Source: Candidatus Nanopelagicaceae bacterium (GTDB taxonomy: Bacteria > Actinomycetota > Actinomycetes > Nanopelagicales > Nanopelagicaceae). Taken from it: a stretch of 35,415 nt of DNA. The first letter of the stretch is position 1. Each line of letters starts with the position of its first letter. Position numbers and translations under genes: made by a program. This document shows positions 18,771 to 28,426 of this stretch, piece by piece. The stretch spans positions 1 through 35,415 of the forward strand of contig JALRKE010000004.1 of assembly GCA_023254845.1 (NCBI GenBank). Reading direction: 5' to 3'. The notes below the pieces were generated by a model that made no database searches, was not told where the DNA came from, and saw only the letters and a list, made by a program, of their open reading frames with translations.

Positions 18771-20106
18771 GAGTCGTGAATGGACAAGAGTCCTTCTCAG
18801 TTCGAGTCTTTGGGTTATAGGCGCAGTCGCCACAGTAGTTCGACATTCTTGAGATATAGGCGCCACCTGCAACATATGGCTTCGTGGACATCTTTCCGCC
18901 GTCTGCATGAAGGCTCATCCCAATTACGTTTGGAACCATTACCCAATCTGTTGCATCTATAAATGCCTCGCGCATCCAAGCCAGGAAATCAGCAGGCCTA
19001 ACGTCGGCAAGAGCGGCCAAGTTGCTAAGCACCATGAGACGGGGAATGTGATGAACCCAGGCTCTATCCTCAATTTGCGAGACTATCTCACTGACACATC
19101 TCATCTTTGTCTTTGAGGAATCCGAGAAGACTGGCAAAAGTTTTCGAGTTGAGCCCAGCTCATTTAGATCTCTGTACTCGCGACCAAAGTACCAATAGAG
19201 CCCATTTATATATTCACGCCAACCAATTACTTGGCGAATGAATCCTTCACAGGAGGCAATTGGAACCCCACCCTTCTTAAATCGCTTCAGGGTTTCCGTC
19301 ACAATCTCATCGGCAGTAATCAGTCCAACATTCATATATGTACTAAGTAATGAGTGATTCAAGGCCCAACTCTCACTGGTCATCGCATCTTCATAGGGGC
19401 CAAACTCTTGGAAAGAACTCTTAAGGAATCGATCAAGTTGTTCCAGCGCAGCTTGTCTCGTTGTTCCCCAAGTTCTATCGGTTAAATTTCCAACGAGATC
19501 CAGGGAGGCGATCTCTGCAATTACTTCAAGGTCGATTTCATCCCGTTGATGTTCGGGATACTCCGGCCAGCTATGACCGAGTTTCGGAGGTGGGAGACGA
19601 TTATCTTCATCAAAGTTCCATTTACCGCCAAAAGGCTTACCTTCTTCCATCAAAATATCAAGTCTTTCTCTCTGGAAGCGATAGAAGTTCTCCATCTTGA
19701 GTGATTTTTGCGAACTAGCCCAATTTGCAAAAGTGTCTCTTGAAGTTAGAAAGAAATCATTCGGAACGAACTTCACATCGATATCCGAAAGGCTCTTGGT
19801 GAGGCGATAAGAGGATGGTGCCGTCGCCATTACTGCGGCATAATTTTTGGAGATCTTCCGGATTCCAGTAGCCGTATCGCTCGCCTTTTCATAATGAACT
19901 GTAAATCCCTCTTTCCTTAGCGACTCCGCGAAATGTCTTGCAGCGGAAAGAAGGAAGAAGAGTCGCTGTCTATGCCACCTAGCGCCCGTGAGCATCCGGA
20001 AACTTTCAATAAATACGACCTCGTGCTTCTTCGGGTCAGCATTTTTAAGCGCACCTTTATGGCGATTTAGGTTGTCGTGAGCAAGATAAATCAAGGTCTT
20101 TGACAT
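18742..20106 (-). CDS. FeS-type (PhrB/CryPro-like) cryptochrome/photolyase family protein, truncated by frameshift
   Basis: KTLIYLAHDNLNRHKGALKNADPKKHEVVFIESFRMLTGARWHRQRLFFLLSAARHFAESL; GGKMSTKPYVAGGAYISRMSNYCGDCAYNPKTRTEKDSCPF FeS-cysteine region. Confidence 0.85.
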   Translation of the reverse strand: MSKTLIYLAHDNLNRHKGALKNADPKKHEVVFIESFRMLTGARWHRQRLFFLLSAARHFAESLRKEGFTVHYEKASDTATGIRKISKNYAAVMATAPSSYRLTKSLSDIDVKFVPNDFFLTSRDTFANWASSQKSLKMENFYRFQRERLDILMEEGKPFGGKWNFDEDNRLPPPKLGHSWPEYPEHQRDEIDLEVIAEIASLDLVGNLTDRTWGTTRQAALEQLDRFLKSSFQEFGPYEDAMTSESWALNHSLLSTYMNVGLITADEIVTETLKRFKKGGVPIASCEGFIRQVIGWREYINGLYWYFGREYRDLNELGSTRKLLPVFSDSSKTKMRCVSEIVSQIEDRAWVHHIPRLMVLSNLAALADVRPADFLAWMREAFIDATDWVMVPNVIGMSLHADGGKMSTKPYVAGGAYISRMSNYCGDCAYNPKTRTEKDSCPFTTLLALHRTKW

Positions 20107-20190
20107 CACGGAAAGAGTAGTGGGGTAGGGGTAGAATCGCGCCCTGGATCAGAGTTGATCAATTAATTGAGTCATCGGAGAAGTTAAAAA

Positions 20191-21216
20191 ATGCGCTTTG
20201 GTGTTCTAACTGGTGGTGGCGATTGCCCAGGTCTTAATGCAGTTATTCGTGCCGTAGTACGTAAGGGCGAGAAAGAGTATGGCTACGAATTCATTGGATT
20301 TAGAGATGGCTGGAAGGGTCCGCTTGAGGGGCTGACAATGACGCTTAACATCAAGGCGACTCGTGGAATTCTGCCTCGCGGTGGAACCATTCTTGGATCC
20401 TCACGAACTAATCCTTTTAAGATTGAAAACGGCGTCGAGCGTATCAAAGAGAACCTCGCAAAAATGAGCGTCGATGCCCTGATTGCAATTGGCGGAGAAG
20501 ATACCTTAGGCGTTGCTACGAAATTAGATGCGCTTGGTGTAAAAGTGATTGGCGTCCCCAAGACAATTGATAATGATTTGAACAATACTGATTACACATT
20601 TGGTTTTGATACAGCTGTGAATATTGCTGTAGAAGCGATCGATCGACTTCATACAACTGCTGAATCACACCATCGCGCTCTGATTGTTGAAGTCATGGGT
20701 CGCCATGCTGGTTGGATTGCCTTGCACTCAGGACTCGCAGGCGGCGCGTCTTGCATTCTCATTCCAGAAGTTCCATTTGATATTGAGAAGGTTTGTAAAT
20801 TAGTCGAATCTCGATTTCAGCAATCGTATGCACCGATTTTGGTTGTTGCTGAGGGAGCACTTCCTAAAGATGGAACCTTGGTGACTAAGGATGGTTCCCT
20901 CGATGCTTTTGGTCACGTCAAGTTATCTGGAATTGGTGAGTGGCTTGCTAAAGAGATTGAAACTAGAACTGGTGCAGAAGCGCGGACTTCAATTCTTGGC
21001 CATATCCAAAGAGGCGGGACTCCAACTGCATTTGATCGAGTTCTCGCCACACGCTTTGGACTTCATGCGATTACTGCAGCACATGAAGGTGATTGGGGCA
21101 AGATGGTTGCGCTTCATGGGACCGATATCGTCCGGGTACCTTTGAAATCTGCCACCGATAAGTTGAAGACAGTAGATCCGCGCTTACTTGCTGAAGCAGA
21201 AGTCTTCTTCGGTTAA
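20191..21216 (+). CDS. pfkA: 6-phosphofructokinase, PPi-dependent type predicted
   Basis: GGGDCPGLNAVIRA, GGEDTLGVATKLD, VPKTIDNDLNNTDYTFGFDTA. Confidence 0.92.
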   Translation: MRFGVLTGGGDCPGLNAVIRAVVRKGEKEYGYEFIGFRDGWKGPLEGLTMTLNIKATRGILPRGGTILGSSRTNPFKIENGVERIKENLAKMSVDALIAIGGEDTLGVATKLDALGVKVIGVPKTIDNDLNNTDYTFGFDTAVNIAVEAIDRLHTTAESHHRALIVEVMGRHAGWIALHSGLAGGASCILIPEVPFDIEKVCKLVESRFQQSYAPILVVAEGALPKDGTLVTKDGSLDAFGHVKLSGIGEWLAKEIETRTGAEARTSILGHIQRGGTPTAFDRVLATRFGLHAITAAHEGDWGKMVALHGTDIVRVPLKSATDKLKTVDPRLLAEAEVFFG

Positions 21217-21257
21217 TCAAGTAGCGCCTAGAACGCAGTTCTACCTAACCTTCTCCT

Positions 21258-22610
21258 ATGAACGCCTCAACTCCAGCCCCAATTGAGACTCTCTTTGATA
21301 ATTCACTTGAAGCTGCCCAGCAACCAGAGTGGCCGGATAAAGCCAAGCTTGATCATGCAGTTAAAGAGTTAAAAACGCTCCCACCGCTTGTATTTGCCGG
21401 AGAGTGCGACAACCTAAAGGCAAAGATCGCCCAAGCGGCACGAGGTGAGGCATTTTGGCTACAGGGTGGAGATTGCGCTGAAACATTTGCGGGGGCAACA
21501 GCTGACTCGATTCGAAATCGTATAAAGACAATTTTGCAGATGGCGGCAGTCCTTCAATATGGCGCAAGCATGCCAGTCATAAAAGTTGGTCGCATGGCGG
21601 GACAATTTGCAAAGCCAAGAAGTAATAACATCGAAAAGCGCGGTGAAATTGAACTTCCTGCTTATAGAGGCGATGCAGTAAATGATTTGGAGTTCACCCA
21701 ATCTGCAAGGACTCCAGATCCGGCTCGACTTGTTAAGGTTTATCACACCTCTTCAGCAACGCTAAACCTCGTTCGTGCATTTACACAAGGTGGATTTGCC
21801 GATCTACGACTAGTACACGAATGGAATAAGGGCTTTATCAAAGATTCCAATACGGGCACTCGATATGAAGCCCTAGCGAAAGAAATCGGACGAGCACTGG
21901 ATTTCATGCGCTCTGCCGGAATCAATCCAGAAGAATTTAAGACTGTTGATTTCTACTCTTCACACGAAGCGCTAATCCTCGAGTATGAAAAAGCTCTTAC
22001 GCGTATCGATTCGAGAACCGGACTTCCTTATGATGTATCAGCGCACTTTGTATGGATTGGCGAGCGCACCAGACAACTTGATGGCGCTCATATCGATTTT
22101 GCCAAGAAAATAAAGAATCCAATCGGCGTTAAGTTAGGGCCAAAGACAAGCGTCGAAGAGATTATTTCACTTATTGAGGTGTTAAACCCTGAAGATGAAC
22201 CAGGTCGCTTAACCTTCATAACGAGAATGGGAGCTAAAAACATACGAAATGTCCTTCCACCATTAATCGATGCTGTGTCAAAGAGCGGAAAGAGCGTTCT
22301 CTGGGTCTGTGATCCAATGCATGGCAATACTTATGAAGCCCCTAGTGGTTATAAGACGAGAAGTTTTGATGATGTTCTAGATGAAGTGCGTGGATTCTTC
22401 GAGGTACATCATTCGAAGGGGACGCATCCAGGCGGAATTCACATCGAGCTAACTGGAGATGATGTAACTGAATGTGTTGGCGGTGGCGCTGAAATCTCCC
22501 ATGAGGACTTAGCCATGCGGTATGAAACTGCCTGCGACCCACGGCTTAACCACACTCAATCCCTTGAACTCGCCTTCTTGCTCGCAGAAATGCTCCGCGA
22601 TCACAAGTAA
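21258..22610 (+). CDS. aroG: Class II 3-deoxy-7-phosphoheptulonate synthase
   Basis: WLQGGDCAETFAG, IKVGRMAGQFAKPRS, SSHEALILEYE, WVCDPMHGNT, GGIHIELTGDDVTECVGG. Confidence 0.95.
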   Translation: MNASTPAPIETLFDNSLEAAQQPEWPDKAKLDHAVKELKTLPPLVFAGECDNLKAKIAQAARGEAFWLQGGDCAETFAGATADSIRNRIKTILQMAAVLQYGASMPVIKVGRMAGQFAKPRSNNIEKRGEIELPAYRGDAVNDLEFTQSARTPDPARLVKVYHTSSATLNLVRAFTQGGFADLRLVHEWNKGFIKDSNTGTRYEALAKEIGRALDFMRSAGINPEEFKTVDFYSSHEALILEYEKALTRIDSRTGLPYDVSAHFVWIGERTRQLDGAHIDFAKKIKNPIGVKLGPKTSVEEIISLIEVLNPEDEPGRLTFITRMGAKNIRNVLPPLIDAVSKSGKSVLWVCDPMHGNTYEAPSGYKTRSFDDVLDEVRGFFEVHHSKGTHPGGIHIELTGDDVTECVGGGAEISHEDLAMRYETACDPRLNHTQSLELAFLLAEMLRDHK

Positions 22611-22652
22611 TTGCCACTATCCGTTCCAAAGCGGTAGGCGTAGGCTTTCAAA

Positions 22653-23147
22653 ATGCTCAGTAGGGCGGCGTTAAAGACTCCAATCGGTTCGCTCTACCTG
22701 ATTTCACACGAGCACCTATTACTTGCAGCTGGTTTCTCTAACTTCAAAGAGTTAACAAACCAGTTAGATGAAGAAGATCTTGCGCAAGGTATCTCCGAAG
22801 TGAAACGATTGCCAATCATCACTGAGTTGCTTGAGGATTATTTCGCAGGCGATCTTAAGGCTCTTGATGGAATATCCGTTCGTCAACCGGGAGAGAAGTT
22901 CTCGCAATCTGCATGGAAGGCGATGCGCAAAGTTTCCCCCGGTAAAACAATTTCATATGGTGAACTTGCAAAGCGAGCTGGATCTGCAGATGCCGTTCGG
23001 GCCGCGGGGAGTGCCTGTGCTAGAAATCTAATTGCGCTAGTTGTTCCTTGTCACCGAATCGTTAAGACCGGGGGCGCACTTGGGAACTACGCCTATGGTT
23101 TAGATGTAAAAGAGTGGTTACTTCGCCATGAAGGCGCGCTCAAGTAG
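22653..23147 (+). CDS. ogt: Methylated-DNA--[protein]-cysteine S-methyltransferase
   Basis: ISYGELAKRAGSADAVRAAGSACARNLIALVVPCHRIVKTGGALGNYAYGL (PCHR active site). Confidence 0.93.
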   Translation: MLSRAALKTPIGSLYLISHEHLLLAAGFSNFKELTNQLDEEDLAQGISEVKRLPIITELLEDYFAGDLKALDGISVRQPGEKFSQSAWKAMRKVSPGKTISYGELAKRAGSADAVRAAGSACARNLIALVVPCHRIVKTGGALGNYAYGLDVKEWLLRHEGALK

Positions 23148-24167
23148 TTTCTTAAGAACCTCTACTGCGCTCTGGACGCCAATATCACTTACATCCATAT
23201 GGGTCACCAAGCGGACATATTTTGGTCCCAAAGCGCTAATCCAAATACCCTCTTTCTTAGTTGCCTCTGCAAACTCAGCAGCGCTCCAAGAGGATCCCGC
23301 TAGATCAAGGCCGACAATATTTGTCTCAATCTCATCTGGATTAACAGTTGATGGTGCGACTTGATTACAAGCGAGCGCAAGAGTTTTTGCCTTCTTGTGA
23401 TCATCTGCTAAACGATCTATGTTGTTATCTAGCGCAAAGTGGCCTGCGGCAGCTAATAATCCGACCTGGCGCATTCCCGCTCCATATCGTTTACGCCATA
23501 CTCGAGCGCTCGCTACTCTTTCTTTATTGCTAATCATCAGCGAACCAATCGGAGCCCCCAAACCTTTTGAGAGACAGACACTTATAGTCTCGAAGTGTTT
23601 TCCATATTCCTTTAGAGCCACCTTTGATGCCACATGTGCATTCCAAATTCGGGCGCCATCTAAATGGAGCTTTAAACCGAGGCTCTTAGTAGCTTGCGCC
23701 AATTTCTCAATCTCAGAGATTGGTTGAACTGTGCCACCGCCAAAGTTGTGAGTATTTTCTACTGCAATAGCAGTTGTGGAGACCAGATACGGGCCTGAAT
23801 TGGGGCGGGCAAGCTCTAGAACGGATTGCGCGTCAAGTAGTCCTCGCTTAGTAGTCCAAGTTCTTGTGGTTATCCCACCAAATGTTGCAGCAGCGCCAAG
23901 TTCGGCACGAACTATGTGAGAGTTGCCTTCACATAACAATTCCTCACCAGGAGAGACAAGGGTTCGTATCGCAAGTTGATTAGCTAGAGAGCCGCTAGGC
24001 GTAAAAACCGCAGCTTCTTTACCGAATATTTCTGCAACTCGTTCTTCCAAAGAGTTAACTGTTGGATCATCGCTATAGACATCATCTCCGACCGGCGCAG
24101 CAGCAATTGCAGCGCGCATCGCATCGGATGGGCGAGTAACTGTGTCGGAGCGGAGATCAACTATCAT
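23118..24167 (-). CDS. Threonine aldolase / beta-eliminating lyase family (PLP-dependent)
   Basis: IVDLRSDTVTRPSDAMRAAIAAAPVGDDVYSDDPTVNSLEERVAEIFGKEAAVFTPSGSLANQLAI; LHLDGARIWNA. Confidence 0.9.
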   Translation of the reverse strand: MIVDLRSDTVTRPSDAMRAAIAAAPVGDDVYSDDPTVNSLEERVAEIFGKEAAVFTPSGSLANQLAIRTLVSPGEELLCEGNSHIVRAELGAAATFGGITTRTWTTKRGLLDAQSVLELARPNSGPYLVSTTAIAVENTHNFGGGTVQPISEIEKLAQATKSLGLKLHLDGARIWNAHVASKVALKEYGKHFETISVCLSKGLGAPIGSLMISNKERVASARVWRKRYGAGMRQVGLLAAAGHFALDNNIDRLADDHKKAKTLALACNQVAPSTVNPDEIETNIVGLDLAGSSWSAAEFAEATKKEGIWISALGPKYVRLVTHMDVSDIGVQSAVEVLKKLLERAFMAK

Positions 24168-25020
24168 TTTTTACAGGAGTAACTTTCGGTTGGACGATCA
24201 TGATCATTGCTACGAGAACCATAGAGCCACCAAGAAGTATCCGTAAAGTTAATGGCTCGGCGCCCAGCGCGACGGAGAAGAGGGCGGCGAAGACAACTTC
24301 CATAGTGAGAATTACCGCGACTTTGGTAGCAGAAATGCGAGCTTGCGCCCAGGTCTGGATTACGAAGGCGAAGAATGTTGCAAATACTGCAGTGAAGACC
24401 ACAACTGCCCAGACTTGAGTATCCGGAGGTGCGACGAAACCATTTAGTGAAGCCGGTACCCAAGAAACAACGGCACAGGTGGCCAGCTGTATAAAGGTCA
24501 ACGTATAAGCGTCGAAGTCTTTACTCCATCGACTCAAGAGCAAAATGTGGGCAGCAAATAGAAATGCAGAGATGAGAACAAAGAGCTCCCCAGTACCAAT
24601 TGAGAGTCCGGTAATCGAGAGCACTCCAAGACCAACAGTTGCAAGGGCGATATAAAACCAGGCTTGGATAGTTAATTTCTCTTTAAGAATAAAGGCTCCA
24701 ATAAGCGGCGTTAAGACTACATACAGCCCCGTGATGAAACCAGTAATCGCCGGAGTAGTCCGCTCTAAGCCTAAAGTCTGGAAAATGTAGCCAAGGCCAA
24801 GTGCCGTACCGATTAACGATCCTTTGATTAATAATTCACGATTAAGCCTTGTTATGACCTTTGGATTTGCAACCAACATCACTAGGGCTGCAACTACGAA
24901 TCGAGAGACCAAGAAGCTGTAGACATCTTGCTGATCCAGGATGTCCTTCATCCAGACAAAGGAGATTCCCCACATTGCCGCAACTGCAAGAAGCGCCCAA
25001 GGCGCTAGTACAAGGGCCAC
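24157..25020 (-). CDS. EamA/DMT-family transporter
   Basis: 287 aa, about 10 TM segments, WGISFVWMKDILDQQDVYSFLVSRF. Confidence 0.8.
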   Translation of the reverse strand: MALVLAPWALLAVAAMWGISFVWMKDILDQQDVYSFLVSRFVVAALVMLVANPKVITRLNRELLIKGSLIGTALGLGYIFQTLGLERTTPAITGFITGLYVVLTPLIGAFILKEKLTIQAWFYIALATVGLGVLSITGLSIGTGELFVLISAFLFAAHILLLSRWSKDFDAYTLTFIQLATCAVVSWVPASLNGFVAPPDTQVWAVVVFTAVFATFFAFVIQTWAQARISATKVAVILTMEVVFAALFSVALGAEPLTLRILLGGSMVLVAMIMIVQPKVTPVKNDS

Positions 25021-25899
25021 CTATTTATTTCTCAATTTCTTAAGTAGCGCGACTTCCCGGCCATGTTCTGGCTCTTCTCCTGGAGTCTCGAGAATCAGGG
25101 GAGCGTTTACCACAGCTGGATGGCTAAGCAGCTCTTCAAATGGCTTGGTTCCAATTTCGCCCTCACCCAAGTTTGCATGTCTATCCTTTAGAGAGCCGAG
25201 AACATCCATCGAATCATTTGCATGAATCAATTGAATTCGTTCCTTACCCGCAACTTCTACCAAGAGATCTAGAGTCTTGGTCATGCCACCTTTACTTTTT
25301 ATGTCATGGCCGGCCGCAAATACATGGCAGGTATCAAGACAGACTCCAACTTTTGGATGCCACTCCAAAGCCTCAAAGTAATTTTTTAGATCATCTAACT
25401 TCTTTACAAGCGATTGGCCTTGGCCGGCGGTCGGCTCGAGTAGTAGCCAAGGGTCCGCATCGGTTAACTTCTCCAGGATTGGCATGACACCACTTTTTAT
25501 CTGTTTCCAAGCTTTAGGCAGATGAGATTCATCAACTGCAGAACCCGTATGGATTACGACTCCAAGCGCACCAATCTCACGACCTCTGCGAAGCGAGTAA
25601 GAGGTTGAGGCCACTGAATTTTTATAAGTCCCTTCTGTAGGCGAGCCAAGGTTTATGAGAAATGGCGCATGAACGTAAGTTTCAATTCCCAGTTCGCTAG
25701 CTCGCTGGCGAAATGCTGCATCTGCCTCAGGATTTGCATCGGGCATCGCCCAGCCACGGGGGTTCGAGGCGAAGACTTGAATCGCTTCAGCTTTAATTGT
25801 CGAGGCATATTCAATGGAACGCTTTGCCATTCCACCAGATGTAGGAACATGAGCTCCGATTAAGGGGAGCTTTACTTCCTTGCTTGCCTTCTTATTCAC
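25021..25899 (-). CDS. nfo: Endonuclease IV (AP endonuclease)
   Basis: IGAHVPTSGGMAKRSIEYASTIKAEAIQVFASNPRGW, GVCLDTCHVFAAGHD, HANDSMDVLGSLKDRHANLGEGEIG. Confidence 0.93.
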   Translation of the reverse strand: MNKKASKEVKLPLIGAHVPTSGGMAKRSIEYASTIKAEAIQVFASNPRGWAMPDANPEADAAFRQRASELGIETYVHAPFLINLGSPTEGTYKNSVASTSYSLRRGREIGALGVVIHTGSAVDESHLPKAWKQIKSGVMPILEKLTDADPWLLLEPTAGQGQSLVKKLDDLKNYFEALEWHPKVGVCLDTCHVFAAGHDIKSKGGMTKTLDLLVEVAGKERIQLIHANDSMDVLGSLKDRHANLGEGEIGTKPFEELLSHPAVVNAPLILETPGEEPEHGREVALLKKLRNK

Positions 25900-25903
25900 C
25901 CCG

Positions 25904-27829
25904 TCACCCTACTGTGATTGTCACAGTAGAGCCACGTTTAACCTTGCTTCCCACCTTAGGAGCGATATTCGTAACAACCTTCGTCTTCTTATTGCCAACT
26001 TTCTTGACCACAACCTTTAGCTCAAGATCTTTAAGCGCTGCAACTGCATTATCTTCAGTCATAGCAAATACATTAGGAATGAAGACGTATTCAGTTCCCT
26101 TTGAGACAATCAAGGTAATTGTGCTGCCTTTATCTGCTTCACCCTTGCCTGGAGTCTGGGAGACTACTGCGCCAGCAGGTAGATCTTCACTGAAGATGTA
26201 TTGAGTCTTGACATCAAATCCTGCTTCAACTAATTCATTAAGGGCTTGCTCGCCACTCTTTCCCTTGTAATCAGAGAACGAGACCTGCTCGACTCCTTTG
26301 GAGATAAAGAGCGTTAAGGAAGTATCGCGCTTGACTCTTTCGCCACGTACCGGAGTAGTCCTAAGAATCAAACCCTTAGGCAGATCACTAGAGAACTCTT
26401 CAACTATCTCACCAACAACCAACTTATTATCTTCTATCAATTCTTGTGCTACCGCAGGTTTAAGCCCCACTAAATCCGGGATGATGAAACGCTCTTTCCC
26501 TTTGGAGACAATTACAGTAACCAAGCCATCGGGATCAACGCGTCCACCGCCAGCTGGATCAGACTTAATAATTTTGCCCTCACCAACATCTTCACTAAAT
26601 GCCTCAACGCCAACTTCTAGCCGCAACCCAAGATCAGATAACTCAGAGCGGGCATCTTTCACGGTAAAACCAGCAAGAGAGGGCACAACTACCTTCGATC
26701 CAGGTCCAGCCCAGATATACCAAGAGGTGAAGAGCAAAACGAGCGCTACGAGCGCTGCAATCCGACGATTCCGCTTAACTCTAGGAGAAACGGCACGTTT
26801 TGATTCCTTCAACTTTTTCTTCGCCATCGAAATCTCCTTTTCGCTCTCTGAGTTAACCTCGGATTTATCTGAAACCTGGGTATTAGCCTTCTTTGTGCGT
26901 GGCTCTTTCTGGCGTTCCCGCACTGGTTGCTTGAGTGGCAATGGCGGTAAATCCAACTCCAAACTTAATTGTCTCTTTTTAGGATCTAACTTCTCAGAGA
27001 TCGTACGGAGCTCCTCTAGAAATACAGCTCCATCGGTCGGGCGTTTATCTGGATTAACATCAGTAGCCCTTAAGACTAGGTCATCCAATTCAGATGGAAT
27101 TGCGCTATTGCGCGTCGAGGGAGCGGGTACGCGATCATTTACATGCCTAATTGCAATTTGAACCGGATCCTCACCTTGGTAAGGCTTCTCTCCGGTTAGT
27201 AACTCAAATAGAACTATTCCAAGTGAGTAAACATCACTTCGCGCATCAGCTATCCCTCGCTGTACTTGCTCCGGCGAGAGGTAAGAAACACTTCCAAGAA
27301 TCACGCTTGACTCGGCTGTCATGGTGCTACCGAGTAGGGCTCCACGCGCCAATCCAAAGTCGGCAATCTTTATTCGGCCTTCTTTAGATACCAAGATATT
27401 TTCTGGCTTGATATCTCTATGAACTATTCCAATTTTATGCGCAGCAGCTAAGGCGCTCGCTACCGGAATAATCAAGGGAATAGCACGTTCTGCAGGAATC
27501 CGTCCCTGTTCATGCAAATAGTCTCGAAGCGTCGCTCCTTCAACTAATTCCATGACGATGAAGACACATGGCGTCCCACCTTGGTTCCATCCCTGATCTA
27601 GTACAGCGACAATATTTGGATGCGAGAGCGAGGCAGCAGCCTTTGCCTCTCGAATAAATCGCTCGACAAACTTCTCATCTTGAGCGAGGTGGGGATGCAT
27701 TATTTTTACTGCTACTTGTCGATCTAGCCGAAGATCTAAGGCAGCATAGATTGTGGCCATGCCTCCGGAGGCAACGACGCGATTTAACTTGTAACGATTA
27801 TCTATAACTTCGCCAGTTAAATCAGACAC
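25904..27829 (-). CDS. PASTA-domain Ser/Thr protein kinase
   Basis: VASGGMATIYAALDLRLDRQVAVKIM, HRDIKPENILV, DFGLAR, SPEQVQ; one TM segment; four PASTA repeats. Confidence 0.93.
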   Translation of the reverse strand: MSDLTGEVIDNRYKLNRVVASGGMATIYAALDLRLDRQVAVKIMHPHLAQDEKFVERFIREAKAAASLSHPNIVAVLDQGWNQGGTPCVFIVMELVEGATLRDYLHEQGRIPAERAIPLIIPVASALAAAHKIGIVHRDIKPENILVSKEGRIKIADFGLARGALLGSTMTAESSVILGSVSYLSPEQVQRGIADARSDVYSLGIVLFELLTGEKPYQGEDPVQIAIRHVNDRVPAPSTRNSAIPSELDDLVLRATDVNPDKRPTDGAVFLEELRTISEKLDPKKRQLSLELDLPPLPLKQPVRERQKEPRTKKANTQVSDKSEVNSESEKEISMAKKKLKESKRAVSPRVKRNRRIAALVALVLLFTSWYIWAGPGSKVVVPSLAGFTVKDARSELSDLGLRLEVGVEAFSEDVGEGKIIKSDPAGGGRVDPDGLVTVIVSKGKERFIIPDLVGLKPAVAQELIEDNKLVVGEIVEEFSSDLPKGLILRTTPVRGERVKRDTSLTLFISKGVEQVSFSDYKGKSGEQALNELVEAGFDVKTQYIFSEDLPAGAVVSQTPGKGEADKGSTITLIVSKGTEYVFIPNVFAMTEDNAVAALKDLELKVVVKKVGNKKTKVVTNIAPKVGSKVKRGSTVTITVG

Positions 27830-27838
27830 AACCGAATT

Positions 27839-28426
27839 TTAGATGAAGAAGTTGCCATCTACTCGAATTGTGGCGCAATCCCGAGTGTTTTCGCTCTTGA
27901 AGTGCTCTTGCTCACGGATCTGCCAAATGCGCATCTCGGTTTCTAGGTAATCACCATCCCTTCTCAGGACTCTCTGTAATCCGACTTCTGAATCAATATC
28001 AATCCAGATTAATTCATCAGTAAAAGCCCTCGTTGCTTTCTGTCCTGAACCAACTCCCTCCAGGATTAGTAGCTTTGGAAAAGGATGAGAAATTAGATCT
28101 CCAAATGACTTACTTAGCCAATCGTATTTTCGAAATCCAAGTGGTTTGCCTTGAGCAGCAGGCGTAAGTATCTGATTTACAAGTGTTCGCGTGAGCTGTG
28201 CAGTAAGCGCATCTTCCCAACCGTTGTAGAGGTCATCCATATGAATGGTAAGTACTTGGCCACCTTCATAGTTCTCCGAAATGCGATTTGCCAAAGTTGT
28301 TTTTCCTGAGCCCGCGGGTCCATCGATGGATATCGCTCGACTCAATGCAGATTTACGTGGACCTGTGCGTAGTCGCTCCAAAATATTCTCAAGTGAGATA
28401 TTTGCTACTTTCTTAGCTTCAGCCAT
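27839..28426 (-). CDS. Uridine-kinase-like P-loop kinase of unknown substrate
   Basis: AISIDGPAGSGKTTLANRIS Walker A, IHMDDLYNGW, LLILEGVG; ATG 28426 chosen, overlaps upstream pnuC-like gene by 22 nt. Confidence 0.75.
   Translation of the reverse strand: MAEAKKVANISLENILERLRTGPRKSALSRAISIDGPAGSGKTTLANRISENYEGGQVLTIHMDDLYNGWEDALTAQLTRTLVNQILTPAAQGKPLGFRKYDWLSKSFGDLISHPFPKLLILEGVGSGQKATRAFTDELIWIDIDSEVGLQRVLRRDGDYLETEMRIWQIREQEHFKSENTRDCATIRVDGNFFI

Noticed and set aside
26298-27161. 287-aa plus-strand ORF antisense to the PASTA kinase
   Set aside because: Fully inside a well-supported kinase on the other strand; Ser/Arg/Thr-rich composition typical of a shadow ORF; no recognisable family.
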